Assembly (NCBI GenBank): GCA_037349105.1
Contig: JAYJMM010000083.1
Span: forward strand, 992,001-1,056,000
Length of the DNA stretch: 64,000 nucleotides
DNA from: Limnomonas spitsbergensis
Lineage: Eukaryota > Chlorophyta > Chlorophyceae > Chlamydomonadales
Direction: 5' to 3'
Numbering within the stretch: position 1 is the first letter of the stretch; the number at the start of each line of letters is the position of its first letter. Below are positions 1-12,124 of this stretch, piece by piece. Made by a program: the position numbers and the translations under genes. The notes under the pieces were generated by a model. That model worked only from the letters and a program-made list of their open reading frames with translations. It was not told the DNA's origin and searched no databases.

Positions 1-1213
1 GCGCATTTTTTAGATGCTCACCCGCGACTGGCAGCGCCTCCTTGATCCTGGCCACTCTGGCCAAGAGCAGGTCCGCTGCTGCCTCCGCCGTTGCCATCTT
101 GGCTGTGCTCCACAGGTCCGCCCCCACTCTGGAGGGAAAGGTGGGCCTCTGCCCAAACAGGACCTCGTATGGCGCCATGCGCGTGGCCTGCTGCGGCGAG
201 CAGCGGAATCCCATGGCCACCCAAGGCACCATTTTGTCCCAGGACTCGTCTCTGCTGCCCTCTTGACAACACTTGCGCAGTCCCGCCTTGAGGGTCTGGA
301 CAGCCCTATCGGACAGCCCGTCTGCCTGGGGATGGTTGGCAGAAGTGGTGCGGTGATCAATGAAGCAGTCCAGCAACATGTCATGGAACTCTCCCTGTAA
401 CTCTGTTCCCTGGTCCGTCACCACCTCTGCGCAGCCCCCGAATCGTGCGACGACATTTTGAAAGAAAGCCAAGGCCGTCACATCAGACGCCTTGCTTGGA
501 ATGGGGATCAACTCTACCCATTTGGAGTAATGCTCCACACACACCATCACACACCGATTGCCCCTGGGAGTGGTTGTGAATGGTCCACACATAATGTCCA
601 CTCCCCATCGAAAAAACAACCCCTCAATGGGCAGTGGGTGCAGGTTGGGCTGTGTGTGATTGAAGGTGGACGCCCTGGCCCTATCACACACACCACATTC
701 CTGCATCACCTTCTTGACCGCTGCTCTGAGCCCCCGCCACCAGTGTTGCTGCATGACCATGAAGGCCGTGCGGTGACTGCCAAAATGGCCAGTACATGCA
801 TGGGCCTCCTAGATCAGCCTGTCCTCTGGTCTGGGTACCACGCAACGTCTACCGTCGGGCATGAGCCTCATCAGCACTCCTCCCGACTCTGATTCCCACT
901 GGAATGGAGCTTCTCTGCGCTGTACCCTGGTCTGCTCTCCTAGCTCTGTTCCTGGAGCATGTGTTTTCTCGCGGAGATACCGCAACACAGGCTCATCTGA
1001 CCATACATCCACCCTGGCAGAAGGCCCTGCATGGCACCTTGGTGGTTCTTTCTCACCCCCTTTGGCCCCGTTCACATTGCTGCCAGCATCTGCCCTTGTT
1101 ATAGGCGTGTTCCCACCTGGTTCCTACGTTGCGTCGGCCCAATCTGCCGCAGCGGAATCTCCCAGGCACTGCCTGTATGACGCGGCCACTTCCCCACTGC
1201 CGGAGCACGCATC
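1..1213 (-). pseudogene. Integrase region of copy A (HHCC finger plus DDE core), broken and partial
   Basis: Translation in the frame matching copy B gives an HHCC-type zinc-binding segment, the first catalytic Asp within VDIMCGPF, the second within VTDQGTEL, and the NHPQADG stretch followed by a RAVQTL helix that holds the catalytic Glu position in B. A spacer (809-1,075) upstream of the finger matches B. A stop interrupts the frame just before the finger (ORF end at 809). Where B has a nonsense codon after the second Asp, A reads through, so the two copies carry different lesions. The function in the family is to insert the cDNA into the genome. The C-terminal part with the PHD finger lies outside the window for this copy. 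Confidence 0.75.
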
Positions 1214-1624
1214 TCATGCGGTAGCAAGGGCGTAGTGGCTGGACTTTAAAGTTGCACCAAGCGCAGGATCCCTGTCCGGGACCGGCAGCCGTGCTCTGCG
1301 CACCATTTCCCCTGGTATGATTTTAGCGCACTCTAGTGCTACATTGAGCCATGCTTCCAGTGCCCATGAATCCATGCACCTGCCCAGGGCTGCCCTCCTG
1401 GCAGCCTCTGGGAAGTCTGGGCGTGGCTGCATGGATCCTACAGTGTACCCCATGGCACGTCGGTTCATTTGCATTGGGCTGTTGCAGGTCCCTCATGGGC
1501 ATGTACACCATCCCATGTTGCCCGTTCCTAAAAGAATATGATCATGGAGTCGCCATCAAGCAGGGCAGCACCCTCCTGGGCTGGCCTGTCACGTTGATGC
1601 GATACCCCCCATTGTCAGGGCATG
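1214..1624 (-). pseudogene. C-terminal remnant of the DNA cytosine methyltransferase of copy A
   Basis: This stretch matches only the last part of the methyltransferase module of copy B. It has a RRAMGYTVGSM segment equivalent to the motif IX region and the ARRAALGRCMDSWALEAWL helix equivalent to motif X. Similarity to B stops abruptly after 1,624, in the middle of the sequence encoding SCPDNGGYR. Motifs I to VIII, including the catalytic Cys, are absent because the corresponding 829 bp of B (41,196-42,024) are replaced here by unrelated DNA. The remnant cannot be a working enzyme. Confidence 0.75.
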
Positions 1625-2924
1625 CTGTCACGACGTATGACTGCACCGTGCGTTTGACTGCGACAACTGCTTTTTCGGTTGGAAGTTTATGTGTGAACCT
1701 GAACAAGTGTGTTTGCCGTCTTAGAGGATCCCGAACTGGGTCCTTCACTTTTTCTTTCTTACTTTGATCTCACGGCCTTCAATAGACTCTTAACGTTTCT
1801 AGCTATTGTTCCTGATTATCAATCTGCAAGTTAATCGTCAATCCAAGTCTTACTAAGGGGAAACTGGCAGAGCAATTAGGCCAACAACGACTCTATACGC
1901 ATCAACAAGTCTCCTGATACGAAGCTGGCAGAGCACCTAGGCCAACAGTCGACCATCTGCAGGAATTAGCGTTATTCCTGCCTCTTAACAAGGCATATAT
2001 CCAGTCTACAGCTGGATATTACCACCAACCCACCATCACACCTCCAATCTACAGCCTTTCCTTTGGCTCCAAGTCGACCATCTGATTCATCAGAGATATC
2101 TTCAGTCACCAGAAGTCGCCAAGCAAGCGACTCATCACCACAGATCAACGGCCACAATCGCCCAAGATCGTCCCAATAAACCCATAAGTACCTCAAGTGT
2201 CGAGGCTTTACGAGATCTTGTCAACAGTATCGAAGAAGTCCAGGTGAAGTAGCACCGCTATCACCTGTTATCGAGCTGATTTCACTGAGTTACAGCAGTG
2301 GATCGAGAAGCTCCTACTATAACCTCTTTAAGAGTTTATTAGTACTTGTTTAAGAAAGAAAAAGTCCGATTAGGATCACCTCTACTCGACTGTGGCGGAA
2401 ATCGTTCGTTCCAAGATCGATAAAACGGTGAAGATGAGCGGGATAGGGGCTGTAGAAGTGCCCAAAGTCGCTCCAGAGATTGAGAAGGATAGTGTTGCTA
2501 AGAACACAAGGGGTGCTCTAGCAGCAAAGGGTGCGCCAGTTGGAGCCTCAGTTGCTGGAACCTTGTCTGATCCTCCAGTTTCGGTTGTGCAACCGAAGTC
2601 TATGTGGCAACAGATGTATGATAGGGCTGGACCACAAAGTAGAGTATGCATGGAGAAGCTAAAGCTCAAGCAAGAGATGGTTGATCAGGCGATGTCAGGT
2701 TTGGAAAGCAAACAAGATGCATGCAGCCTTGAGGAATTTGACGAGACGGCAAACACAATTCCTCCTATGGAAGATGAGAGGAACGAAGCTATCAAAGAAG
2801 CCCTGATTGCGTCACCTGCCCGGGTTCCAAAGAAATTCATAGACGACGTGGAAACAGGGAAAGAAGTGGAAATGCAATATGACAATCCTGTGTATATGTA
2901 CCTCAAGAAGGAGAGTCGCAAGTT
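1625..2924 (+). mobile_element. 1.3-kb foreign retroelement fragment replacing the methyltransferase core of copy A
   Basis: Copies A and B align on both sides but not across this segment; the breaks are at 1,624 (B 41,195) and 2,925 (B 42,025). The segment has an A/T-rich leader with an imperfect internal direct repeat (two copies of a motif like ggcagagca..taggccaaca near 1,868 and 1,927). An open frame from 2,392 follows. A leader followed by a Gag-like reading frame suggests the 5' part of a different LTR retroelement in opposite orientation. I found no target-site duplication, and 829 bp of A are missing. Replacement during repair or recombination therefore fits better than simple transposition. 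Confidence 0.6.
2392..2924 (+). pseudogene. Gag-like N-terminal fragment, 178 codons, fused to antisense of copy A
   Basis: The frame starts with MAEIVRSKIDKTVK and is rich in Lys, Glu, Ala and Ser, with no cysteines that would form a zinc knuckle. After about residue 178 it runs on into the antisense strand of copy A (to 3,195), which is meaningless as protein. The position right after a leader-like region and the low-complexity charged composition suggest the start of a Gag protein, but no family motif is visible, so this is an inference. It could also be a host exon captured by an element. Confidence 0.4.
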
Positions 2925-5130
2925 TGCCGTACTGACAGGCTGCGCCTGCTCATCATCGTCAGTGGCGGCAGAGGATATCTCCTGCCCCACCGGCGCTGTC
3001 ACGCAAGCTGCCTCTGCAGCACGCAACATCTGTACTCCTTCTGCCTTCCTGCGCCATGCGCACCATCTGGTCTGCATGCCACTGGTTCACTCTGCCCAAC
3101 CCCGTGAGCAAAGCTACCTGCTTCCCACTTGCCTCCTCCTTGACTGCTGGCTCGGGAGCGGCTGTATCAAGCCTGGCCCCCGTGCGGTCAGCTGAGGATG
3201 GGAGGGGCGATCTGGACGGGATGTCCGCATTCTGGTGGCATGCTCCTGAGCGGTGGACAATGGTAATGTCCAGCTCTTGGAGCATGAGAGCCCACCTAGC
3301 GTGCTGGCCCACCAACGTCTGATTGTCCATGAGGTAAGTGAGCGGCTCATGGTCAGTGATGAGATGCACCTTGCACCCAAACAGCATGTGGCGGTATGTG
3401 CGTGATGCATACACTGCGGCCAGCATCTCCCCCTGGAACGAGGAATAGTTCCTCTCGCTCTTGTTCAGGGATCTGGACGTGCATGCCACCATATACTCCC
3501 GCCCGCTGTCATCACACTGCCCTAGCACGGCGCCTATGCCCTGCTTAGAGAAATCTGTGTACAATAAGAACGGCCTTGGCGGCCCCTTGCCGTCTGGCCC
3601 TGTCCCACTGTAATCTGGTCTGCGCAGGACTCTTCCGCCCTCGCACATCTCTGTTTTGATCAACTGGAACGCCTGCGACTGCTCTGGCCCCCACACAAAC
3701 GGGACACCCTTGACCAGCAATGCGTTGATGCATGCCGCCTTTTTCGAGAAGTCCGGGACGTAGCACCGGTAGAAATTCAAGAATCCCATGACCTCCTGAA
3801 TGTTTTTCACCGATGTGGGCTCTGGCAGCGCCATAACCGCTGCTATCTTAGCTGCGTGCGGCGTCAGCCCCTGGGCCGACACATTGTGACCCATGTACTC
3901 TACCGTCGCACACCCAAACAGGGACTTGTCGGGGTGCGCCCTTAATCCTACACTGTGGAGCATGTCCAACATCAGCTCCACATGCCTGATGTGTTCTGCC
4001 GGTGTATCACTGTACACCAGTAGGTCATCAATGAATGCCACGCAGAACGCACTCAGGCCTGCCCTGGCAATCTCCTCTTCTATCATACGCTGAAAGAAGG
4101 GAGGCCCATTGCGCAGACCGAAGTTGAGCTTTGTGTACATCCAAAGCTCAGGTCCCATCCAGAAAGCCGTCTTAGGCTGGTCCTCAGCCTTGATCGGGAT
4201 CTGCATAAACCCTGACCGAAGATCAACCTTGCTGAATATCTTGGCTGTACCCAGGTTCTGAAAAATAGTTTCCATCCTGGGGATGGCAAACTCCTGCTTA
4301 GCCGTACGCAGGTTTAACCTGCGCATATCGTGCGCTATCCGGTGGTCAGTCCACTCGCCAGTCTCGGCACTCTTTTTGGCTGCTACAACTGAGTTGGCCG
4401 CAAACTTGATAGGCCCCCCCTGGGGTACTTTGACGATGATACCTGCATGTATCATTGGCTGGCATTTTTCTTTAAAAATGGCTGCTTTGGGGGGTGGCAT
4501 GTCCCTGGACTTCTGAAAGCACGAACTGACCTCGTCTTCTAAAGCCAGCGTAAACTCACCCTGCGTGCCGCAGTAGCCCGGTAGATCCTCCATTGAGTAA
4601 GCGAACGCTCTTTGGCGATCCCTGAGGCTCTGCTCAAGGCTCTCCTGCTGTTCCGCAGTGAAGTCGGGGTGCTGGCCCAGCAGCCATCCCTCTTTGGTTT
4701 TGACGTACTCTGCGGGCGGCTCCACTACTCCCCCCGGCTGGAACATGTCGATCATCTCAGCCGCCTGCGGGTCGTCCTCCGCGGGCGGCTCTTCCCTGCC
4801 AGTGTTGTTGTTGCGTTGCCAGCTCTCCTGCTGGCTGCAGGCACTCCTCCTGCTGGCACCCCCCATGGGGATTACTGCTGGCGGGCGCAACCAACCAGAT
4901 GACAGCTTCGCTGCTGCCTCTTGGCCAGACACAAAAGCCCCCTGGCTTGATATAAATCCTCCTCCTCGCACTCCCTGCTCGGTGGCTTGCGCCCCTGGTA
5001 CACACACCGACAGCAGGAGCCACACCAGTATCAGCTGGAGCGTCCCCGTAAGGATCCCCTTAAATCCTGTACAGGTGAGGAGTCCTCTGCAAGCTGGCAT
5101 CTGCCGCGTGGGTTCCTGCGGTAGGTGCAC
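2925..5130 (-). pseudogene. Reverse transcriptase and RNase H of copy A
   Basis: The open frame spans 2,959-5,130 (723 codons). It opens with a hydrophobic, signal-like segment (about residues 17-50) and then a spacer rich in Gly, Ser and Glu. The RT follows: palm motif SKVDLRSGFMQI, then FIDDLLVYS with the catalytic DD pair near 4,010-4,036. RNase H shows LLYTDFSKQ (Asp), SSFQGEMLAAV (Glu), LITDHEP (Asp) and the terminal HQNADIPSR. This order is typical of Ty3/gypsy Pol. The last roughly 30 codons diverge from copy B after QEGRR near 3,040, which indicates a small indel. Alignment with B resumes in another frame and then ends at the junction near 2,925. Confidence 0.85.
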
Positions 5131-5148
5131 TGTGGGCTGTACGCATGG

Positions 5149-5811
5149 CTATGCACTCTGCGCTGGCCTCTGCTGCCCTCTGGCCCACGTGATCTCCAGG
5201 TCTACTTGGCTGATCCTGAGAGGCAGGACTGGGCAGTCCATTCCCGGTCTGCTGTCACGGTCCCTGTCCGCGGCTGCCCTCTGCGCCTTTCCTGCACGTC
5301 GCCTAGCCTTCTTTGACTTTTTCCCCTGCAACTGGGCAGTGTCAGCCCAAGCCGTACCGGCCCTTTCTGGCCCTGCCCCTGGGGTCTGTCTTGTGCTGCA
5401 TTGTGCCAGCCGCTCCTGCCTGTGAGTAGCGCGCTGCACAGCCTTGCTGCTGTCTGCACCCGCGGGCTCCTCTGGCCCACAGCCCTGTCGCATGGCTTCC
5501 CGAGCGCTGGCAACCCGTCTTGCAAGGTCCTCCCCCCTGCTGGTTCGGGCTTGGCTGCTGCGGCTGTCCGACTGCTGTTGGGTGGCTACTCCCTTTGCTC
5601 CCATCGTTCTTAGGGCTGATATTCTCTCCGTCAGCTCCTCCTGTAGCTCCCTGACCGCCCTGCTGTAACCTCCCATCCTGGGGTTCGGATCGGGCTGTGG
5701 CAGCATTCTGAGTCGGAAAAGCAGGCTAGCCTCCTGGCTTGCCTCTTGCTGCCCCATTTCCTGCCTTCTTAGCACGTCCAGCTGATCCACGAAGTTCCTG
5801 AGCACTGCCAC
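5149..5811 (-). pseudogene. Pre-RT linker region of copy A with coiled-coil-like start
   Basis: A 220-codon frame that in copy B is continuous with the sequences on both sides. It begins MAVLRNFVDQLDVLRRQEMGQQ and has a helical, Glu/Leu-rich segment up to about residue 65. It then becomes Ala/Arg/Gln-rich with a basic KKSKKARRRAGKAQR patch. No known domain is recognised. It is separated from the upstream frame by TAG at 5,812-5,814, where copy B has TGG, and from the downstream frame by a stop near 5,140. The start codon at 5,811 is therefore just the first Met after a lesion. Confidence 0.6.
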
Positions 5812-7752
5812 CTAGCATCCCGTGCTGTATGATGCCGGGTCACCCCAGGGCTCCCTTGCTGCTGCCTGCGCTGGCGGGCTGATCTGGGCGTCCCCTGGGC
5901 GCCTGCTGCTCGCCTCGCCTGCTGCTGCCCCCTTGGGCTCGAAAGCGTACTGGTCTGCTGCCTGCCGCGGGCTGACCCCCACTGCGGCCTGGTGCGCCTC
6001 CTCTTCTAGTGCGATCTCGCTACCACGCTCTATCTCGGCTCTCCTGATTCTGCGCTCTTCCATGGCTGCTTGCTCCTGAACAACACTGCGCATCCACTCT
6101 TGCCGTAGCTGTAACAACTCCTCCTCGCGGCCCCACCCTGGACTCCCTGGTCCAGGGCCTGCGTCGGTTGGCTCTTCCATCCCATCTGCATCCCCGGCAT
6201 CAGCTCTTGTGATGCTGATCCTTTCTGGGAACGGGTTTCCGTCAGCGCCCCACTCCTCTTCCGACTCTGAATCCTGCACCAGTGATGGTGGCCCTTCCGA
6301 AGGGTCTTCATTCTCCTCTCCTAGCAGTCCCATGCCCTCCTGGCGGGGGCGAAGCTCTTCGCTGGACCTTGGATCCCTGCTGTCCAGGTCTCCTGCAAGT
6401 GGTCTGCTGGTACTGTCCGGGGGTGTCTGGGGCTCCGCCCGATCCCCGGTCTCAGCCTCCAGGGCTGACACCTCCATCTCCCCCATGGGCTCCAGCCATT
6501 CCCAAGAGGATGCTGTTGCCCCGAGTGTGGTGACGAAGGCGACATGGCCCTGCTCTGGTGGCTCGTATGCGTCCTGGATTGGTCCGTCACTGTCAGCAGC
6601 GGGGTCCCAATAGCGGGCACCCCACCTGCCCAGTATCCAGCGTCGCAGCACAAGCTGAGTCATCAGCTCTTCCAGTTCCTCCATGTAGGTATCCGATCCT
6701 GCTCCTCTGAACAAGGGATGCAGCGTGCGCACCCCTGCCGGGTGCGCCTGCCTCCACAGCTGTACTGTCATGCCGTTTGCCTGCCAATAAGGACCCACGC
6801 TGCTGGCCCTGTTGTCGCGCCACGCTCTTCTCTCCCAGCGCACCCACTGGTGCACGCACGCTTCTAACCGTTCCACTGCGAACGGCAAGCGCGCGAACTC
6901 CTCCTCGTCTTCCCACATGGGTCCATCTGCTGGCGACCTCTGGGTCCCATATGGCCATGTGGGGCAGTCTGTCATTTCCAGCGGCGCCCACTGATCATCC
7001 ACGCCCCAGACATGCCGCATGGCTGCCGACAGCTGTCCCGGAAGCAGAACCCGTTGCAACGCCATGAGCATGACTGCCCATGTCGCTGGGTCTGCTCCCC
7101 TGGCGTGCGTGTGCGCGTGGAACTCTGCCTCGTCGACTGATGCGCACTTGGTGATCGCCACGTTCCCTTCGCACCTTGCGAACAGGAAGACTGGCATATC
7201 ATCCCGCGACGCATGCATGTGGATCCATGCCGCTGAAACAGGCAGTTCTCCCTCTTCCAGCTCCTCGTAGTAGTAAGTTACCAGCTGCTGAACTGGGATG
7301 GCTGCCCTGGCTTCCCCAGGAGCCACTTCCCACGGTACAGCTTGCCCTGCGACCATCCTGGGGATGGTGACCGACGCCTCAACGGTGGCCTCACACCGCC
7401 TTGGCCTATCGGAATGGCACAGCCCTGCCCCGCCGTAGGTTCCATCTTCGGACCTGTCACCCCCTCCGTGCCCTCCTAAGGCCTGCACTGGCACGTAGAA
7501 AGCGCGGTCTCTGAGAGCGGGGTGCTCCATCAACTGATGGACGCAGTCCTCCGCCCATGGCGTGCGCATGAACCCGGGCTGCGCGCCCTGCCACACCCCC
7601 TCGGTGCGCGTGCTATCCGGCACGTCTGGATGCGCCCTGTCGGCTGCGGCCACCGCTGTGATGCCTTCTTTGACGGCAAGGTCCACCATCTCGCTGACGC
7701 AGTATGCGTAGATGGGGTGCTGTGACCACCCCCTCTGCATATAATCCTCCAT
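5812..7752 (-). pseudogene. Unrecognised long polyprotein region of copy A
   Basis: A 646-codon frame equivalent to B 45,777-46,900. The N-terminal two thirds look globular, with many Trp and His residues and conserved stretches such as MRTPWAEDCVHQLM and WGVDDQWAPLEM. The C-terminal third is acidic and Ser/Glu-rich with a charged helix near its end. The match between A and B is high in the globular part, which implies selection in the ancestor. I do not recognise the fold. The frame should connect upstream to the CCHC-containing region, but a deletion of roughly 16-17 bp near 7,800 relative to B shifts the frame. Confidence 0.6.
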
Positions 7753-7789
7753 CCTTGTGCTGGGCTGTATGAACCCCTTGAGTGCTGCA

Positions 7790-10700
7790 CCCAGCGTCCC
7801 ATGGAAAGATCAGTCTGGCCACTGCCTGCATGGCTGCCGCTATGTTGACACACGTCTGCGTCCTGCCTTCTAGGAGCCTGTGGTTCTGCACCCTACATAG
7901 CCCATCCTTGGACTGTGCTGGCAGAGTGATCATAGCCTCTGAAGACGACGCCTCTGGCATTTCTTCCCCCAGGCGGTACCACTGCACGAAGCACCTGCAC
8001 TCTGGCAATCTCGGCGGGTCTGGCTCAGGGCGAACCCGCCCTCTGCTGCCCGACCTGTCCTGGCGCCCTGTACCGCCCTGGGTGAACCGGGAATCCTCAT
8101 GCCATGCAGCGGGCCTCTCGCCCCTGCTGCGGCTGCGCTGCAGCCCTCTGTCCTCCTCTTCCCATCTGACAGTGTTGGACAGAGAGGTGGTACTGTGATG
8201 GGTCCTAACGGCCCCCGCCGTATTGTCCTCTGGACTCATAGCTGCTGCCTCCCTGGCCCTTGGGTGGTGAATCTGCACGCTGAGCCAATCCCGGGTCCCG
8301 GTGGCTGCTCCCGCTACCTCGCCGCCTATGTCGTTGTTGCCCTCCGGGGTACCTGGGCAGAGCATGACAGCTTCCTCCTCACGCACTGTTAAAGGAGCTT
8401 GAAGCTCATAGCCTTCCTCTGAGACGCTGGAGCCGTCCCCACTGGAACTGGTTTCCCATTCGTCTACCCTGTGCTGGAGTCCTGCCTCCTGCTCTAGCCT
8501 CTCAAACTCATCCATCTGGGCATTGTAGATGTCCCATTCTTTGTTGAGAAACTGCTGGAATATGCCAGGCCATCCCTCACATGGGGCCGGGCATCCCCTT
8601 TGCTGGAGGTTCCTGAGAAACTCCACTGCATGCGTCATGGACCTGGCTGACCCTGCGTGTCGAGTACCATAGTGATTCATGGCCAGGGCCTCTACTACCA
8701 TCTGCCAGTGGTGCCTTTGCTGGGCCACCTGCCCCTCTGGCACCACCTGGAACGTTACAGGCATTGCTGCGGCCTGGTGGCCCACAACTTGAGTCGCTGC
8801 GTTCTGCCCAAACCCCTCATGGACAGACATCATACACGTGTGCCTCTCCTGGCTGACCCACCTGGAGTTGTAAGACTGCCCTGCTGGCCCCGGCCATCCC
8901 GGCGGGCCTGGCAGCTCACTCGGGCTAGCTGTCTCCTGCTGCTTTTTCCATTCCTCAAAGGAGACCTCCTTGGCGGCTTCATAAGCTCGCCTCATGTTGT
9001 CTTCTGAAACCTCCTGGCTCCTGCCAGGTCCCCTGACTCCCCAGCTCCGTTCCGGGCCTACTGCTGCTCGCGATCGGTCAAACTGGCTGCTGTCACCTGG
9101 CTGCAAGGCCTCCCCCTGCTCTGGGCACGCATTAGCGAAGTGCCCTGGCTTCCCACAATTGAAGCATACTCCTCCATCATGGGGTCCGAGGACACTTTTC
9201 TGTCCCCCCATCCAGCTGCGCCCTGCCTGGGCCCTGCCCTGCGGACTCTGGCCGGAGGCTCCTCTTCTATCCTGCGCTCTCCCCTCCAGCTGGTATGGCC
9301 TGGCTTGGCTACCTGTGCCTCGCTCTTGTGACCTGCCCCTGGGCTGGCTCCCGCGATCCCCGCTGGGCGACTGCTGCCTCCTGCCTCTAGGCCGGTCGAA
9401 GCTATCATCGCGGCCTGGCCGCTGGGTTCGAGCCTCCGGTGTAGGCACCGCCCCGCGGCGTTCGACACTGCGGGCCCTCTGTGCGCTCCTGCTGCGCTCT
9501 CTGGTCTCCGTGTTTTTTGCAGCATCTGGGGTTGAACCCCTGTGCTGCGTTCGCTTCTCCCCTCTGGCCTGCCTGGCCCCTCCACTGCCCCCTGGTCCTT
9601 GCTGACCAGTGGCTTGCTGCTCCTGTTCCTGAAGCTTCTCCTGGCCCAGACCCTCGTCCTCATCTGCGAGCTCGGCCGTGGTTTGAAACATTATTCTCAT
9701 ATGCTCTGCCAGCTCCGGGTCTCCTGGGACTGTGGACTGCAGCGGCTCTCCTGCCTGCTGGTTCCCAAGGTTGGCGTAGAGTGCTCGCAGCTGGTCTGCA
9801 CGCAAGATGTACTGCTGCTGTACCTCCGTGAGCCGTATGTTGGCATCCTGGAGGCCTGTCCACCTGACCTGCTGCAACCTCAGGTATTCAATTGTTGCAG
9901 CCGCCTGGCGGAACAGCAGCTCCTCTCTTGCCTTGACGTCTTGCTGCAACAACTCTACTTGGTGCTGCAGCCTCAGCACATGCATGTACTTCTGACTGGT
10001 CCTTTGTTCATGGACCTCTTCCTCCTCTGACTCCTCTGGTTCTTCACTCTCCTCCTTGCCGCCAAGCTCCTCCTGGCCGCGGTTTGCTATTCCCCCCTGC
10101 GTTCCGTCTGCTGCTTCTGGGGCGTCTTCCCTAACGCCCCCATCAGCCGCACAGGCCCTCTCGTCTTTGCCAGGTACTCGCACCTCCGAGCGCCTGATTG
10201 ATCCCGCTGGTGCAGCTCTTGCTGCTGCGGCTCCCCCGAAGTCCACCCGCCTTTTGGCTCCTGGTGATGTCCCCTGGGCTGCGGGGACTGCCGCAGGCTT
10301 CTGCAGTATCTCCTGGATTCTCTGGTCACACTCCTCTGGTGAGTGCGGGCCAGGTAATCCGCACAAGACGCATGGGTAGCGTGGGCTTGCCTCCACGCAC
10401 CTCCTGATGATCTCCTTTTCATATGCTGGCTTCGACTCTGCCTTGCGTGCCATTGATACCTCAGCACTGGCCTCTGCCTGTGCTGCTGCCTGGTCTTGCT
10501 GTGACGCAGCGGCCTTGGCATCCACCTTGACCTCCTTGGGCACTGCAGCATGCGCTTGCCCGCGCTGGCGCGGCCTGGGAGTGGTCTCCTGTGGGCCCCC
10601 ACGGCTGCTCCTGCCCGCATCTGCGGTGCTTCTGCCTGCACCTGCGGCTGTTCCGCGGCTTTGTCCCACCTTCTGGTCTGTCCTCATGGCGGCACCTGCG

Positions 10701-11143
10701 TGTGTGGCCATGGCATGCTGTAAGAGCGGCTCGTGTTCTTCCTCCACACTGGCCGCGGGCCACCCTTCCCGTTCTGCAAATCCACACTGAATTCCTGCCC
10801 ATGCCACTGCTGCTGCCTGGTACCCCCCTGCTGGGGATGCTAGCACCAGCGGCAGCGTCAGGTCCCTGACCCCTCGTACTGTCTGGGGACCATCTCTGGG
10901 GCGTAAGGTCAGCCTTCCTGCTGCCTCCAAAACCCCACTGTACTTGAGGAACTCTGGGTTCCCCACCAAGTGTTCGTATGCATCGGGTGGCGTTTTAACG
11001 ACCCTGACCACCGTGGGTTCCATAATGGCATTGGGCCCCCCATATCCGTACACCACATAAATGAACAGTACCCCATACAGATCTGCCCCTGCATTGTCTG
11101 TAGTACGGATCTTCTCATCCGTCCGGATCAGTTCTGCCCCCAT
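7790..11143 (-). pseudogene. Post-protease polyprotein region with second CCHC knuckle, copy A
   Basis: The reading frame 7,613-11,143 opens with the end of the protease-like domain (GADLYGVLFIYVVYGYGG). It is followed by a long Gln/Glu/Ala-rich region, predicted coiled-coil, then an Arg/Ser-rich tract with SQERGTGSQ-type repeats. A CCHC knuckle, CFNCGKPGHFANAC, lies near 9,126-9,167. Downstream come a helical segment and an acidic stretch. After about 7,790 the frame is out of register with copy B, so the last 60 codons are not homologous. A nucleic-acid-binding role for the knuckle is family knowledge; the rest is unassigned. Confidence 0.65.
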
Positions 11144-11152
11144 GGCGACTAA

Positions 11153-12115
11153 CTATTCCGCAATGTTGACTGTGATCACATGACAGGAGCATGCTGAGTC
11201 CATGAGGGCCTTCTGAGCCACCAGGACCTTTCCTTTGACCATCAGTCCCACACATTGCTCCAGGTTGCTTCTGTCATTCTTAAAATACTGCAGCCTTGGT
11301 GCAGCTGTGACAGCCTTGCTTTCCTGCCTGCCTTTACTGGCCTTACCCCTGTGGTCTTCTGAACCCATGGGCATAGTGGTGAACGACAGCGATGTCAGCC
11401 TCTCGTTCAACTTGAACACCTGCAGTCGAATGTCAGACATATCGTCAGCCAATTTGCTCAAAACCAGCCTCTTTGCTCCTTTCCTGGAGGCAGGTTCCAC
11501 GAGCCTTTGCTCAGGTTCCTCCTCCTGGCAGGGCTCTGGCAAGAATGACCTAGGACGAGCGTTGTGAGCCGCCTGTTTGAATCCTGCGGGTTTGGGCACC
11601 AGCCCAACCTGCGTCATGAGTGCCACAGACTCGCTGAGCATCTCTGCCATAGTCTGCTGCCAGCCCTCTGGCTCGGCTTGCCCCGTTGGGCTGCTTAGGT
11701 GAGATACGTGTGCCGCTTGCTGAGCCTGACCCCCCTGGCCAGGCCCCGGCCGTTGGTACTGCCTGTTGTTCTGATTCCGCTCGTACGGCCTGCCTGCAGG
11801 TTGACCCTGCTGTGGCCTTGGCGGGAGCGGGTACTGCTGCTGCGGCGGCCTTGCCTGCCCAGCTGTAATGTCTGTAGCGAGTGGCGCAGGCCTGCGCTCA
11901 TCCCTGGGCCTGGGCGCCCTGCAGTCCCTGGCCAGGTGCGCCGTGCTACCACACTGGTAGCATGCCTTGGCCGCCCCTGCAGCGCCTTCTGCGCTGTAAT
12001 TTGGTGCCCCGGATTGATCTGTCCAGGTAACTCCTCTGGGTTTACCATCACTCCGCTGGTGCTGGGCAGCTGCTGCGCCTGCGGGGTTCACTGCCCCTTC
12101 AAGGCGTGTCCGCAT
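11153..12115 (-). pseudogene. Gag C-terminus with first CCHC knuckle and start of protease-like domain, copy A
   Basis: A 320-codon frame. It holds the CCHC knuckle CYQCGSTAHLARDC (about 11,921-11,963), a Pro/Gln-rich linker and a conserved helical region. It ends with the putative protease active site DSACSCHVIT just before a TAG at 11,153-11,155. Copy B has a Gln codon there and reads through into the rest of the protease-like domain. The active site reads D-S-A where retropepsins usually have D-T/S-G, so the assignment to a protease rests on position and pattern only. Confidence 0.65.
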
Positions 12116-12124
12116 CTCCCACTG

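Noticed and set aside
458..892. Plus-strand ORFs opposite the retroelement genes (458-892, 4,658-5,425, 8,994-9,605, 43,802-44,734 and others)
   Set aside because: They are antisense shadows of GC-rich coding DNA. None shows a domain, and the minus-strand frames explain the sequence.
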